Assembly (NCBI GenBank): GCA_017999915.1
Contig: JAGNKX010000018.1
Span: 1 to 64,000 of the forward strand
DNA length: 64,000 bases
From: Spirochaetota bacterium
Lineage (GTDB): Bacteria > Spirochaetota > UBA4802 > UBA5550
Reading direction: 5' to 3'
In this document: positions 1 to 8,870 of the stretch, in pieces
How the letters are laid out: each line of letters begins with the position of its first letter
Position numbering within the stretch: position 1 is the stretch's first letter
Notes under the pieces: generated by a model
What the model was told of the DNA's origin: nothing
The model's database searches: none
What the model saw: the letters and a program-made list of their open reading frames with translations, nothing else
Program-made: the position numbers and the translations under genes

Positions 1-45
1 ATGTGATGCGATGTAGGTAGATAAAGATTGTAATTGATGCGGTAG

Positions 46-85
46 TCACCCCCCTCCCTTGATGGGAGGGGCTGGGGTAGGGTGA
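46..85. repeat. GC-rich palindromic repeat, copy 1
   Basis: This is an imperfect palindrome bounded by TCACC and GGTGA. Its core has arms CCCCTCCC and GGGAGGGG around a TTGAT-type loop. The 21-nt core at 51-71 is identical to the core at 19933-19953, so it is one copy of a dispersed intergenic family resembling REP elements. It has no T-tract, so I do not call it a terminator. Confidence 0.7.
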
Positions 86-117
86 TGTATAACTGCATAA
101 CGCATTCGGTGATCTGT

Positions 118-163
118 TCACCCCCCTCCCCCCACCCATTCTCCCCCGTCGAGGGGGAGGGAG
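118..163. repeat. GC-rich palindromic repeat, copy 2
   Basis: A C-run followed by a hairpin with arms CTCCCCC and GGGGGAG around GTCGA (141-159). It lies in the same spacer as copy 1, just upstream of glgX, and has the same polarity of C-rich then G-rich arms. It is probably a diverged member of the same family. Confidence 0.55.
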
Positions 164-204
164 TACTGCATGGAGAAATTAAACTGCAAACGGGAGGTGT
201 CACT

Positions 205-2337
205 ATGGCAGCACCGTTATCGCATAATACCAAAAGAAAGCTTACTCCGGGCAGGTTCTATCCCCTGGGCGCCACCCTTCAGGAATATGGCGTCAATTTC
301 GCGCTTTTTTCACAGGACGCGCAGGAGGTCTTCCTGCTCCTCTTCGACAGGCCTGACGGTGACCCCACCGACGTTGTCAGGATCGAAAACAGGGACCGCT
401 TTATCTGGCACGTTTTTGTCCACGACATTAAAGAGGGCCAGCTCTACGGATACAAGGTAAGGGGAGAATTCAATCCCGCCTGGGGGTTACGCTTTAACGA
501 GAGCAAACTCCTCCTTGATCCCTACGCGAAAGCCGTCAGCGGCAAATGCCGCAACGACGACAATCTTCTCCTCGCCTATAATATCAACGCCCGGGAGAAA
601 GATCTTTCCATGGACACGCGGGACAGCACACGGGTCATGCCGAAGGGCGTTGTCGTTGGCGATGTCTTTGACTGGCAGGGTGACAGGCCACCGGACCTGG
701 TGTTGAACGACCTGGTCATATACGAGGTCCACGCCAAGGGCTTCACGGCCCACGCGAGCTCCGGGGTGAAGAATCCCGGCACCTACCTTGGTTTCATCGA
801 AAAAATTCCATACCTGAAGGAGCTCGGCGTCAACGCGGTGGAGCTCCTGCCCGTTCACGAGTATTACGTGGAGGACTTCCTCATAAAGAAGGGCCTTACC
901 AATTACTGGGGATACAACACCATCGGTTTCTTCGCGCCGGAGTCCTCCTACGGGACAGGCGTGTCCTCTGGCTGCCAGGTGCGCGAATTCAAGACCATGG
1001 TGCGGGAGCTGCACCGGGCCGGCATCGAGGTGATCCTTGACGTGGTCTACAACCATACGGCCGAGGGAAACGAGCTGGGGCCCACCATCAGCTTCAAGGG
1101 CATCGATAACAGGAATTACTATATCCTGACCGGGGTGCACGGCGCCCCCGGCCGGTATTACATGAACTACACCGGGTGCGGCAACAGCATGAACCTGTCC
1201 AGCACGCCGGTCATACGCTTCGTCCTCGACTCGCTGCGCTACTGGGTGGAGGTGATGCACGTGGACGGGTTCCGCTTCGACCTGGCGTCGGTGCTGGGGC
1301 GCGAGGAGGGGTACTTCCGGGCCGGCGCGTCCTTCTTCGACGCGGTTTCCCAGGACCCGGTGCTGAACAGGATCAAGCTCATCGCGGAACCGTGGGATAT
1401 CGGCACCTACCAGGTGGGGAACTTCCCCGTGGATTGGTCCGAATGGAACGGGAGGTACCGGGACACGGTGCGGAAGTTCGTCAAGGGCGACGCCGGGCAG
1501 CTCCGCGAGCTGGGATGGCGCATCACCGGGTCGGCCGACATGTACGCGGACGACGGCAGGACCGCGTACAACTCGGTGAACTTCATCACCTGCCATGACG
1601 GCTTCACCCTGTGCGACCTGGTCTCCTATGACGGCAAGCACAACGAGGCAAACCTGGAGAACAACAGCGACGGGTCCAACGACAACAATTCCTGGAACTG
1701 CGGCTGGGAGGGCGAGACGGATAATCCCGATATCATGGCCCTGCGCAGGCGGCAGGTGAAGAACTTTTTCTGCCACCTTCTTTTCTCTCAGGGGACGCCG
1801 ATGGTGCTGGGCGGGGACGAGTTCATGCGCACCCAGAAGGGAAGCAACAACGCCTACTGCCAGGACAACGACATCAGCTGGTACGACTGGACCCTGGCGT
1901 CGAAGAATGGCGATATCCTCGGGTTCGTGAAAAAGGCCATAGCCTTCCGCCACCGCTACCCGATCCTCCGGAGCCGCAAGTACCTCTCAGGTACCGATTC
2001 CGATTCGGATGGCATGCCCGATATCTCCTGGTTCGGCCTTGGCCTGGACCGGCCCGGCTGGGACTATTCGGAAGCCCGCGTGATCTGCTACATGCTGGAC
2101 GGCGGCGAGGTGAAATCAGACCTCGGCGACTACCTGCTGTTCTTCATGCTGAACGCCGACCACAATTCCCACGACGTCATGGTACCGAAGGTCTCAGGCA
2201 TGAAATGGAGGAGGGTGGTGGATACCAGCCTGAAAGCCGGTGATGATTTTCTCGAGCCGGGATCAGAGGCTCCCATCGATCCTCAGGACCATTACATCGT
2301 CAATGGCCGGAGCACGGTGGTTCTTCTGGCGCGGTAA
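205..2337 (+). CDS. glgX: Glycogen debranching enzyme (isoamylase-type, GH13)
   Basis: A cytoplasmic GH13 enzyme that hydrolyses alpha-1,6 branches of glycogen or limit dextrin. The 710-residue product has an N-terminal CBM48-like region (YPLGATLQEYGVNFALF, about residues 15-100), then the TIM barrel. The barrel carries DVVYNHTAEGNELGP (near 279), FRFDLASVLGRE with nucleophile D359, the acid/base in AEPWD (E395) and the transition-state stabiliser in TCHDG (D465). I chose ATG 205 because GGAGGTG lies about 6 nt upstream. An in-frame upstream extension to 82 would translate the GC-rich repeats and is unlikely. It converges on the transporter at 2342 with only 4 nt between stop codons. No other glycogen genes are nearby. 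Glycogen/TreX-type specificity is inferred. Confidence 0.93.
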   Translation: MAAPLSHNTKRKLTPGRFYPLGATLQEYGVNFALFSQDAQEVFLLLFDRPDGDPTDVVRIENRDRFIWHVFVHDIKEGQLYGYKVRGEFNPAWGLRFNESKLLLDPYAKAVSGKCRNDDNLLLAYNINAREKDLSMDTRDSTRVMPKGVVVGDVFDWQGDRPPDLVLNDLVIYEVHAKGFTAHASSGVKNPGTYLGFIEKIPYLKELGVNAVELLPVHEYYVEDFLIKKGLTNYWGYNTIGFFAPESSYGTGVSSGCQVREFKTMVRELHRAGIEVILDVVYNHTAEGNELGPTISFKGIDNRNYYILTGVHGAPGRYYMNYTGCGNSMNLSSTPVIRFVLDSLRYWVEVMHVDGFRFDLASVLGREEGYFRAGASFFDAVSQDPVLNRIKLIAEPWDIGTYQVGNFPVDWSEWNGRYRDTVRKFVKGDAGQLRELGWRITGSADMYADDGRTAYNSVNFITCHDGFTLCDLVSYDGKHNEANLENNSDGSNDNNSWNCGWEGETDNPDIMALRRRQVKNFFCHLLFSQGTPMVLGGDEFMRTQKGSNNAYCQDNDISWYDWTLASKNGDILGFVKKAIAFRHRYPILRSRKYLSGTDSDSDGMPDISWFGLGLDRPGWDYSEARVICYMLDGGEVKSDLGDYLLFFMLNADHNSHDVMVPKVSGMKWRRVVDTSLKAGDDFLEPGSEAPIDPQDHYIVNGRSTVVLLAR

Positions 2338-2341
2338 CCAC

Positions 2342-3274
2342 CTACTCGATCTTTCCGCAATTCTCCAAACACTCGTCGGTGCACCTGTCGTCGCACGGCT
2401 CGACGTGGATGACGACCTTGGCGTCGGGATAGTGCTCCTTGACCCTGGCCACGATGCGGTCTCCGATCTCGTGGGACTCCTGCACGCTCATTTCAGGCGT
2501 CACCACCAGGTGGAATTCGTAGAATCGCTGCGAACCCGATTTCCTGGTCCTGAGCTTGTGATAGCTCAGGACGCGGGGGTGCTGCTCCGTGACGTAGCGG
2601 TCGATCAGGGCCTCGTCCTCCATGGAGAGGCGCGCGTCAAGGAGGTCGCGCACAGATTCGCGGGTGAGGTCATAGGCGGCCTTGACGATGAGGAAGGCCA
2701 CGAGGATGGCCGCAATGGGGTCGATCCAATGGAGGTCGACGTGTGGAAACAGGAGCCTTCCCGCCCAGTAAATGAGAAGTCCCGCCATGACCCCGAAGGA
2801 GGTCCACACGTCGGTGCGAAGGTGCCAGGCGTCGGCCTTGAGGGCGATGGAATCGGTCTCGTTGCCGACTTTGAATAGCATGTGGGAGACGAAAAAGTTC
2901 GCCGCCACCGATATCGTCATTACCAGGACACCCCATCCGGCCTGTTCCAGTTGCTGGGGATGCTTCAGCTTTTCGACCGCCTCGTAGATGATCCATCCTG
3001 CGGCGAAAAAGATCAGCAGGGCCTCGATGGTGCCCGAAATGTTCTCTATCTTGCCGTGGCCGAAGGCATGGCGGTGGTCCTCCGGCTTGCCCGATGTGCG
3101 AACGGCAAAAAAAGCAATGATGGCGGCAACAAGGTCAACGGCGGAGTGAATGGCCTCTGAAATGACGGATACGGAATTGATGAGGAGGCCGATGGTGAGT
3201 TTCATCACCACCAGCGAGCTGTTGGATGCGACGGAAAGAATGGCGACTCGTGATTTCTTTTTATTGTTATCCAT
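2342..3274 (-). CDS. Cation diffusion facilitator (CDF) metal transporter with Cys-rich tail
   Basis: A proton-coupled exporter of divalent metals such as Zn, Fe, Mn or Cd, in the inner membrane. The 310-residue protein has about six membrane helices (residues 10-200). Two HxxxD-type metal sites are visible: SEAIHSAVDLVAA in helix 2 and AWHLRTDVWTS in helix 5. The family signature DHRHAFGHGKIENISG sits between helices 2 and 3. The C-terminal cytoplasmic ferredoxin-like dimerisation domain ends in VHVEP. A short tail then holds four cysteines spaced CX3CX3CX3C, which is not usual for CDFs. Metal specificity cannot be read from the sequence. The gene is divergent from the reductase at 3519. Confidence 0.9.
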   Translation of the reverse strand: MDNNKKKSRVAILSVASNSSLVVMKLTIGLLINSVSVISEAIHSAVDLVAAIIAFFAVRTSGKPEDHRHAFGHGKIENISGTIEALLIFFAAGWIIYEAVEKLKHPQQLEQAGWGVLVMTISVAANFFVSHMLFKVGNETDSIALKADAWHLRTDVWTSFGVMAGLLIYWAGRLLFPHVDLHWIDPIAAILVAFLIVKAAYDLTRESVRDLLDARLSMEDEALIDRYVTEQHPRVLSYHKLRTRKSGSQRFYEFHLVVTPEMSVQESHEIGDRIVARVKEHYPDAKVVIHVEPCDDRCTDECLENCGKIE

Positions 3275-3363
3275 ATAATATAATGCCTCATCCGGGAATG
3301 CCGGGATTGATCAAACTAACAGTAGTTCAACGAGTTCGTAATATGTAATAAAAAATATTTCTT

Positions 3364-3377
3364 TTTCGATATCGAAA
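3364..3377. promoter_or_regulatory. 14-bp perfect palindrome, possible operator
   Basis: TTTCGATATCGAAA is a perfect palindrome in the AT-rich 244-bp spacer between two divergent genes (CDF transporter and FAD reductase). The position suits a repressor site acting on either gene. No regulator is adjacent, so function is inference. Confidence 0.3.
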
Positions 3378-3518
3378 TTTGCAAGCTTTTTTTAATTGAA
3401 AAATTCAAGTGGTGTTATATGAATTGTTTTATAAAGATATAAAAGATAGATCTGCATAAAAATGTTTTATATATCTATCTTCCACTGCTGTCATAAACAA
3501 ACACATGGTGTACCTTAT

Positions 3519-4715
3519 ATGAGCGAACAGTTCGACGCTATAATTGTAGGCGCCGGTCCCGGCGGCTGCAGCACCGCATCCTTTCTTTCAAAAGCGGGAT
3601 TAAACGTCCTCCTCATTGAAAAGGCCAGATACCCCCGCGATAAGACCTGCGGCGACGGACTCTCCGCCACCGCTGTTACCGTCCTGGATGCAATCGGGGT
3701 CCTTGATAAAATCGAAGCCATCAAACCATGGAGATGCGACGGTGTCGTTATCACGTCCTCGGATGATGTGGCCATGCGGGGTCATACCAGGCCTGTGCCT
3801 GGCAGGTATAACTACGGTTACGTGATTCCGAGGAAAATACTGGACGACATCCTTTACCAGCATGTCAAGGGGCTTCCCGGCGTTACCGTCAGGGAGGAGT
3901 GCGCCTTCAGGGATTTCATAGAAGAAGGCGGGCGCATCCGGGGAATACGGGCCCGGTGCGGCAATGATGAAATCGAGGCCCGCGGAACATTCATCGTCGG
4001 CGCCGACGGGGTGCATTCCATCGTGGCGAGAAAGCTCGGTAGCCACGAGAACCCGGCCATGACAAAAGCCTTTGCCGTGCGGGCCTATTTCGACAATGTC
4101 GACGGCCTTGAACACAGCATATCGTTGCATTACGAGAAGGCCATTCTCCCCGGATATGGATGGATCTTTCCCACCGGGGAGCGGAGCGCCAATGTGGGCG
4201 TGGGCCTCATGTGCAGCGATAAATCGGTAAAGAACATCAAAAGCCTTTTTGAGATATTCGTCAACCGGAACAGCTTCGCCAGGGAAAGGCTGAAGAACGC
4301 GGTCATGGTCGAAGGATCCTACAAGGGGGCACATCTTTCGACCGGCGCCCTGGGCGTTCGGCGCTCTTTCGGAAATGTTCTCCTGGTGGGGGACGCGGCC
4401 GGGTTCGTCGACGCCCTGACCGGCGAGGGCATATACTATGCCCTCAAGAGCGGCGAGCATGCCGCCCGGGCGATAATCCACGGCCTTTCCGGCAAGGACC
4501 GGCTGGACGGCGCCTGCAGGATGTATGATGATCTCTGGCGGAAGGAATTCCGGCGGGACATCATCTTCGGCAATATCTTCCAGAGGGTCATGACGAAAAA
4601 GACGATGATAAACTTTATCGTAAACCGGGCCAGCAGGAACCAGGACAAGGCCGATATCCTCAGCGGCGTGATCCAGCACGCCCTTCCCAAGAGCCGGCTG
4701 TTCCGCATCCTCTGA
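3519..4715 (+). CDS. Geranylgeranyl-reductase-family FAD oxidoreductase
   Basis: A group 2 (p-hydroxybenzoate-hydroxylase fold) flavoprotein of the geranylgeranyl reductase family, which reduces isoprenoid double bonds or oxidises related lipids. It has an N-terminal Rossmann motif IIVGAGPGGCSTASFL (residues 8-23), the CGDGLSA motif near 45, the DG motif VGADGVHSIVARKLG near 165, and the FAD-ribityl motif GDAAGFVDALTGEGIYYAL near 290. Length (398 aa) fits the family. I prefer ATG 3519 over the upstream in-frame ATG at 3462 because the flavin motif conventionally starts within about 10 residues of the N terminus. The Shine-Dalgarno is weak in either case. No isoprenoid or quinone genes are adjacent, so the substrate is unknown. 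Confidence 0.82.
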   Translation: MSEQFDAIIVGAGPGGCSTASFLSKAGLNVLLIEKARYPRDKTCGDGLSATAVTVLDAIGVLDKIEAIKPWRCDGVVITSSDDVAMRGHTRPVPGRYNYGYVIPRKILDDILYQHVKGLPGVTVREECAFRDFIEEGGRIRGIRARCGNDEIEARGTFIVGADGVHSIVARKLGSHENPAMTKAFAVRAYFDNVDGLEHSISLHYEKAILPGYGWIFPTGERSANVGVGLMCSDKSVKNIKSLFEIFVNRNSFARERLKNAVMVEGSYKGAHLSTGALGVRRSFGNVLLVGDAAGFVDALTGEGIYYALKSGEHAARAIIHGLSGKDRLDGACRMYDDLWRKEFRRDIIFGNIFQRVMTKKTMINFIVNRASRNQDKADILSGVIQHALPKSRLFRIL

Positions 4716-4830
4716 TCATTCAAAATCTAAAAATTAATAATGACAAGCAAGTAGGCTGGTTCTATTGTTGTTTCTCACCATCGAACAAAGCAATAAACGG
4801 GTGGAATTCGACTAAATCGTGTAATTTGAT

Positions 4831-6279
4831 ATGGAACGTTTCTTTCATCCCCGGTCAATTGTCCTCTTCGGCGCGAGCTCCAACCCGAGCAAAGGCGGCA
4901 ACCAGGTGTTGCAGAACTTCAAGCAATACATGGAAAAGCAACAATACGGGGACCTGTTCATCGTCCATCCCCGCGAGGAGACCGTTGACGGAGTCCCCTG
5001 TTACCGGAGCCTTGACAAGGTGCCTCCCAATGCCAACGGTACCGGGCGGATAGACCTCGCGGTCATTGTCCTGCCCGTGCAGGAGGTGATGCCGGCGGTC
5101 CGCGCCTGCGTCGCCCGCGATATCCGCGGCATTTTGATAGAATCGGGAAATCTCTCCAATGACGAAAAGGAGGCGGCGGCTTTCGCGAAGGAAATGCTGT
5201 CGCTGATCCGGGGTAAAGACATCCGCGTCGTGGGGCCCAACTCGATCGGCTTCAACGTCCCGGATCTGCGCTACTGCACGCCCATCAAGCACTACAGCGA
5301 GTTCCTGGAAACGCGGGAGCGCAACGTGTCCATCGTCGGCCAGTCGGGGCTTTTCGTCACCGGCTTCGTGGAGTGGTTTTTCGACACCACCGGCCATGGT
5401 CAGCCCTTCGGGGTGTCGAACATCGCCGCTATCGGCAACAAGCTGGACGTGAACGAGTGCGACCTCCTCGAGTATTACCTACATGATTCGAGGACACACG
5501 CCATCGGGATGTACCTGGAGGACATCCGCGACGGCAGCCGCTTCATATCCCTTTTAAAAGAGAACCGCGAGCGGCACCGCAAGCCCGTGGTGCTGCTGAA
5601 GGCGGGAAAGAGCGAGAAGGGGAAGCAGGCGGTGTCATCCCACACCGGGTCCCTGGCGGGAAGCTACACCGCGGTGGAGGCCGTGGCCAGGCAGTTCGGC
5701 ATGATCCTGGTGGAAACCTACGACGAGCTCTTTGAGATGCTTTCCATCGTCTGCCAGTATCCTGTGATGCAATCGAACAGGGTAGGCGTGATATCCGTAT
5801 CAGGTTCCGGGTGCGTGCTGTCGTCGGATTTCGCAGAGAAATTCGCCATGGAGCTGCCGGAGCTGGATGAGGCTACCCTTGCCAGGCTCAGGCCCCTGTT
5901 CCCGGACTGGGCGCCCATCCACAATCCCATCGACACCTGGGCGTCGGTCGAGAAGGTGGGGCCCCGGGAAAGCTTTAACAGAATCCTGGAGATATTCCTG
6001 GAATCCGGCCTGTACGATTCCATCGTCCTGATGACCATCAGCTCCCCCTTCACGAACTTAGACTGGCAATACCTGAGCGAGATGCAGCGGCGTTATCGGG
6101 ATATTCCGCTGGTGGTTCACTTTTTTGGCGGGCAGTCCATCATCGAGCACACGGCCCTGGCCAAGGAGTACCGGATACCGGTCATAGGGAGCTTTGACCG
6201 CATTTTCAAGCTTCTCGATCTGGCCTGGGATTTTTCCAGGAGGATTTCCCGCAGGGCGGCCGCAGGGACTGCGCCGTAG
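4831..6279 (+). CDS. Acyl-CoA synthetase (ADP-forming), alpha-subunit-like protein
   Basis: Resembles the alpha part of NDP-forming acyl-CoA synthetases (ACD/succinyl-CoA synthetase superfamily), which make ATP from acyl-CoA, ADP and phosphate. The 482 residues contain an N-terminal CoA-binding domain (RSIVLFGASSNPSKGGNQVL, residues 7-26), a ligase-CoA domain with VVGPNSIGFN and IVGQSGLFVTGF, and the phospho-histidine region SSHTGSLAGSYTAVEA. A second flavodoxin-like domain (GVISVSGSGCV) follows, and the protein then ends. The ATP-grasp beta domain present in the paralogue at 29549 is absent. No beta subunit is encoded in the window. It may pair with a distant partner or bind acyl-CoA without catalysis. 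No clear Shine-Dalgarno precedes ATG 4831. Confidence 0.8.
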   Translation: MERFFHPRSIVLFGASSNPSKGGNQVLQNFKQYMEKQQYGDLFIVHPREETVDGVPCYRSLDKVPPNANGTGRIDLAVIVLPVQEVMPAVRACVARDIRGILIESGNLSNDEKEAAAFAKEMLSLIRGKDIRVVGPNSIGFNVPDLRYCTPIKHYSEFLETRERNVSIVGQSGLFVTGFVEWFFDTTGHGQPFGVSNIAAIGNKLDVNECDLLEYYLHDSRTHAIGMYLEDIRDGSRFISLLKENRERHRKPVVLLKAGKSEKGKQAVSSHTGSLAGSYTAVEAVARQFGMILVETYDELFEMLSIVCQYPVMQSNRVGVISVSGSGCVLSSDFAEKFAMELPELDEATLARLRPLFPDWAPIHNPIDTWASVEKVGPRESFNRILEIFLESGLYDSIVLMTISSPFTNLDWQYLSEMQRRYRDIPLVVHFFGGQSIIEHTALAKEYRIPVIGSFDRIFKLLDLAWDFSRRISRRAAAGTAP

Positions 6280-6300
6280 TTGCCTTATGGTCGGCTCATT

Positions 6301-6465
6301 TCAGGGCAGGAGGCCGCCCTTCAGGAATTGCCCGAAAATATCCCTCCATGTATCCCAGTCGTGGCCCCCTTTAATCATGACGACATTTCGGCCGGGTAGA
6401 ATGTCGGCTACGATGCGGTTTGAACGCTCGAAGCGATCCGATTCGCCGAAACCGCTATTTAAAAC
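6301..6465 (-). pseudogene. 3' remnant of an alpha/beta-hydrolase esterase
   Basis: Minus-strand frame ending in TGA at 6301-6303. The last ~54 codons read SGFGESDRFERSNRIVADIL, then GGHDWDTWRDIFGQFL. This matches the C-terminal end of serine esterases of the esterase D/enterochelin esterase type, with the catalytic Asp (ESDRF) and catalytic His (GGHDW). Upstream of about 6465 the frame becomes the antisense of an ankyrin gene and no hydrolase features remain. The nucleophile elbow and most of the fold are therefore missing. I read it as a relic left by deletion or rearrangement. Confidence 0.6.
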
Positions 6466-6528
6466 TTGACAGGGTGCTAAACGTAATGCATCAAATAGAT
6501 ACATTTTGGAAAAAGGAGGCCCGTCGAC

Positions 6529-6894
6529 ATGAAACCAATATCCATAACTGTAATTATTCTCGCCATGGCAATCATGACATTTCAGGGATGCAAGGGAGCC
6601 TACGAGGGAGCCCTGGCGGACGCCGCACGGGTCGGTGACGTTAAAGAAGTAGAAAAGTATATAGCCAAAGGGGCCGATGTGAACGCGCAGTGGTTCGGCA
6701 GGACACCGATCCAGGTGGCCTCGGAGGAGGGGAAAACCGAGGTTATCGATCTTCTTCTGGCCAAAGGGGCCGATATCAACGCCAAATCCAAATTTGATAA
6801 AACGGCGCTGGACTTCGCAGAAAAGAAAGGGGACAAGAAAATTATTGATCTCCTGAAGAGCAAAGGTGCCAAGCGGGCGTCGGAGCTGAAATAG
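6529..6894 (+). CDS. Small ankyrin-repeat lipoprotein
   Basis: A 121-residue exported protein. Residues 1-20 form a signal peptide ending in a lipobox-like TFQGC with Cys20. The rest is two to three ankyrin repeats (DAARVGDVKEVEKYIAKGAD, then TPIQVASEEGKTEVIDLLLA, then a diverged third) that mediate protein-protein contact. GGAGG at about 6515-6519 precedes ATG 6529. It lies between the esterase relic and the CoA-transferase and may be co-transcribed with the latter, 31 nt downstream. The partner is unknown. Confidence 0.8.
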   Translation: MKPISITVIILAMAIMTFQGCKGAYEGALADAARVGDVKEVEKYIAKGADVNAQWFGRTPIQVASEEGKTEVIDLLLAKGADINAKSKFDKTALDFAEKKGDKKIIDLLKSKGAKRASELK

Positions 6895-6925
6895 CCGGCG
6901 CCGATTCAATGGCGCCGTCACGGTC

Positions 6926-8818
6926 ATGACAAAGCGGCAGGATAAAAAATATCTCGACCGTCTCAGGGAAACCTCCCCTGGGAAATTCGCCCCGCTGGAG
7001 GATGTTTTCAATCTGATCCACCGGGGCACCAGCATCTTCATTGGCTCGTCCTGCGGGGAGCCGCAGTTTCTCATTAAATCCCTTGTCGAGCACGTGGAGT
7101 CGAAGACGCACCGAATTTACGGCTCCCGGGTGATCCATGTGTGGACCCTGGGAGTGGCCCCCTATGCGCAGAAGAAATTCGAGGAAAACTTCAGGCACAA
7201 TTCCTTCTTTATTAGCGATAGCTCCCGCGAGGTGGTCAATCGCGGCCTTGGCGACTACACACCGGTCCATCTCTCGGAGATACCGAAGCTCTTCAGGCAG
7301 CGCAAGCTGCAGGTGGACGTGGCCCTGGTGCAGGTTTCCCTTCCCGATGAGAACGGCGACATGAGCCTCGGTGTCAGCGTCGATATCGTCCGGGAAGCGG
7401 TGGACCACTCGGCCATAGTGGTGGCCCAGGTCAATTCCTTCATGCCCTACGTGTCCGGCGATTCCCTGGTCGGCGCGGATGACATCGATTACCTGGTGCC
7501 CCACGACGAGCCGCTCCTTGAATACCGGCTGGACCCGCCGGATGAAACAGCCCGGGAGATCGGGCGGTACGTGGCGCGCATCATCAGGGACGGGGACACC
7601 CTGCAGGTCGGCTACGGCGCGATACCCAACGCCATACTTTCAAGCCTCAAGGGCAAGAAGGACCTGGGGATCCACACGGAGCTCCTCACCGACGGCGTCG
7701 TGGACCTCATGCGCAGCGGCACGGTGACCAACGCCAACAAGAGCCTTGACCGGGGAAAAACGGTCGCTTCCTTCTGCATGGGGACCGCCGATACCTACGG
7801 CTTCATCGACAACAATCCGGACGTTGAATTCAGGCCCATCGATTACACCAACAGCCCCTTTATCATAAGCAGGCACGACGCCATGACCGCCATCAACACC
7901 TCGCTCCAGATCGACCTGACCGGCCAGTCCACGGCCGAGTCCCTGGGGACCACCCTCTATAGCGGCGTCGGCGGCCAGGCCGATTTCATGCGCGGCGCCG
8001 CCCTGTCCGAGAGGGGGAAGACCATCCTCACCATGCGCTCCACCTCCAATGACGGGACCAGGTCGCGCATCGTCCCGATCCTGGACAGCGGGGCCAGCAC
8101 GACCCTGGCGCGGGCCGATGTCCAGTACGTTGTGACGGAGCACGGTATTGCCTATTTGTACGGGAAGAATATCCGCGACCGCGCCCTCTCCCTTATAACC
8201 ATCGCCCATCCGAAATTCAGGGAGTGGCTCCTGGCGGAGGCGAAAAAGCTGAACCTGGTGCAGGGTGACCATGAGTGGATCGACGGCGCCCTGGGCGAGT
8301 ATCCGGCCCACCTGGAGACCTACCGGAAAACCGGGGACGGACTCCTGTTCCTCCTGCGTCCCGTCAAGGTCAGCGACGTGGAAAACCTGAGGCTCTTCTT
8401 TTACTCGCTCTCGGACCAGAGCATGTACACCAGGTTCTTTTCCACCATCGAGTTCGTGCCGCAGAAAACGATACGCAGGTTCACCGTCATCGACTATTCC
8501 AGGGAGATGACGATCCTGGCCGTGATCGAGGAAGAGGGAATGGAAACGGTCATCGGCATAGGTCAGTACGTGGTGGAAAAGGGAAAGCTCGCGGCCGAGA
8601 TCTCGCTCCTGGTGAGGGATGACTACCAGAACCGCGGCATCGGCAGCATCCTGATGGATTATGTGTTCGCAGCCGCCCAGCGCGAGGGGATACTGGAGAT
8701 GTCGGCCACGGTGATGAGGGAGAACGCGAAAATGCTCCACCTGTTCTACAAGACCGGGCTGCCTGTCACCGCCGTTGAGAGTACCGATGCGGTGCGCCTT
8801 ACGATGCCCCTGGCATAA
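6926..8818 (+). CDS. Acetyl-CoA hydrolase/CoA-transferase fused to GNAT acetyltransferase
   Basis: Residues 1-460 are a family I CoA-transferase of the 4-hydroxybutyrate/acetyl-CoA hydrolase type. Landmarks are QVGYGAIPNAIL and HTELLTDGVVDLM, where the Glu aligns with the catalytic residue of 4-hydroxybutyrate CoA-transferase. GVGGQADFMRGA and VVTEHGIAYLYGKNIRDRAL follow. Residues about 475-630 are a GNAT domain starting LRPVKVSDVENL, with the acetyl-CoA pyrophosphate loop DYQNRGIGSIL. The transferase would move CoA between acetyl-CoA and an organic acid. The GNAT half may acetylate protein lysines, as in ligase-fused Pat enzymes, but its target is inference. No strong Shine-Dalgarno is visible. 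Confidence 0.87.
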   Translation: MTKRQDKKYLDRLRETSPGKFAPLEDVFNLIHRGTSIFIGSSCGEPQFLIKSLVEHVESKTHRIYGSRVIHVWTLGVAPYAQKKFEENFRHNSFFISDSSREVVNRGLGDYTPVHLSEIPKLFRQRKLQVDVALVQVSLPDENGDMSLGVSVDIVREAVDHSAIVVAQVNSFMPYVSGDSLVGADDIDYLVPHDEPLLEYRLDPPDETAREIGRYVARIIRDGDTLQVGYGAIPNAILSSLKGKKDLGIHTELLTDGVVDLMRSGTVTNANKSLDRGKTVASFCMGTADTYGFIDNNPDVEFRPIDYTNSPFIISRHDAMTAINTSLQIDLTGQSTAESLGTTLYSGVGGQADFMRGAALSERGKTILTMRSTSNDGTRSRIVPILDSGASTTLARADVQYVVTEHGIAYLYGKNIRDRALSLITIAHPKFREWLLAEAKKLNLVQGDHEWIDGALGEYPAHLETYRKTGDGLLFLLRPVKVSDVENLRLFFYSLSDQSMYTRFFSTIEFVPQKTIRRFTVIDYSREMTILAVIEEEGMETVIGIGQYVVEKGKLAAEISLLVRDDYQNRGIGSILMDYVFAAAQREGILEMSATVMRENAKMLHLFYKTGLPVTAVESTDAVRLTMPLA

Positions 8819-8870
8819 TTAATCATTGACGGGGTTGTTCCGTCCTTTTTCATGACAAGTAAAATATCAT

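Noticed and set aside
487-1953. A 488-codon open frame antisense to glgX, and similar long antisense frames over other GC-rich genes
   Set aside because: Their composition (Val/His/Arg/Pro-rich, no domain-like patterns) is the mirror of the GC-rich coding strand. The sense strand carries clear catalytic motifs.
6301-7074. The whole 257-codon minus-strand frame as an intact esterase
   Set aside because: Only the last ~54 codons look like an esterase. The upstream part is antisense to the ankyrin lipoprotein and the CoA-transferase start, so I list a remnant only.
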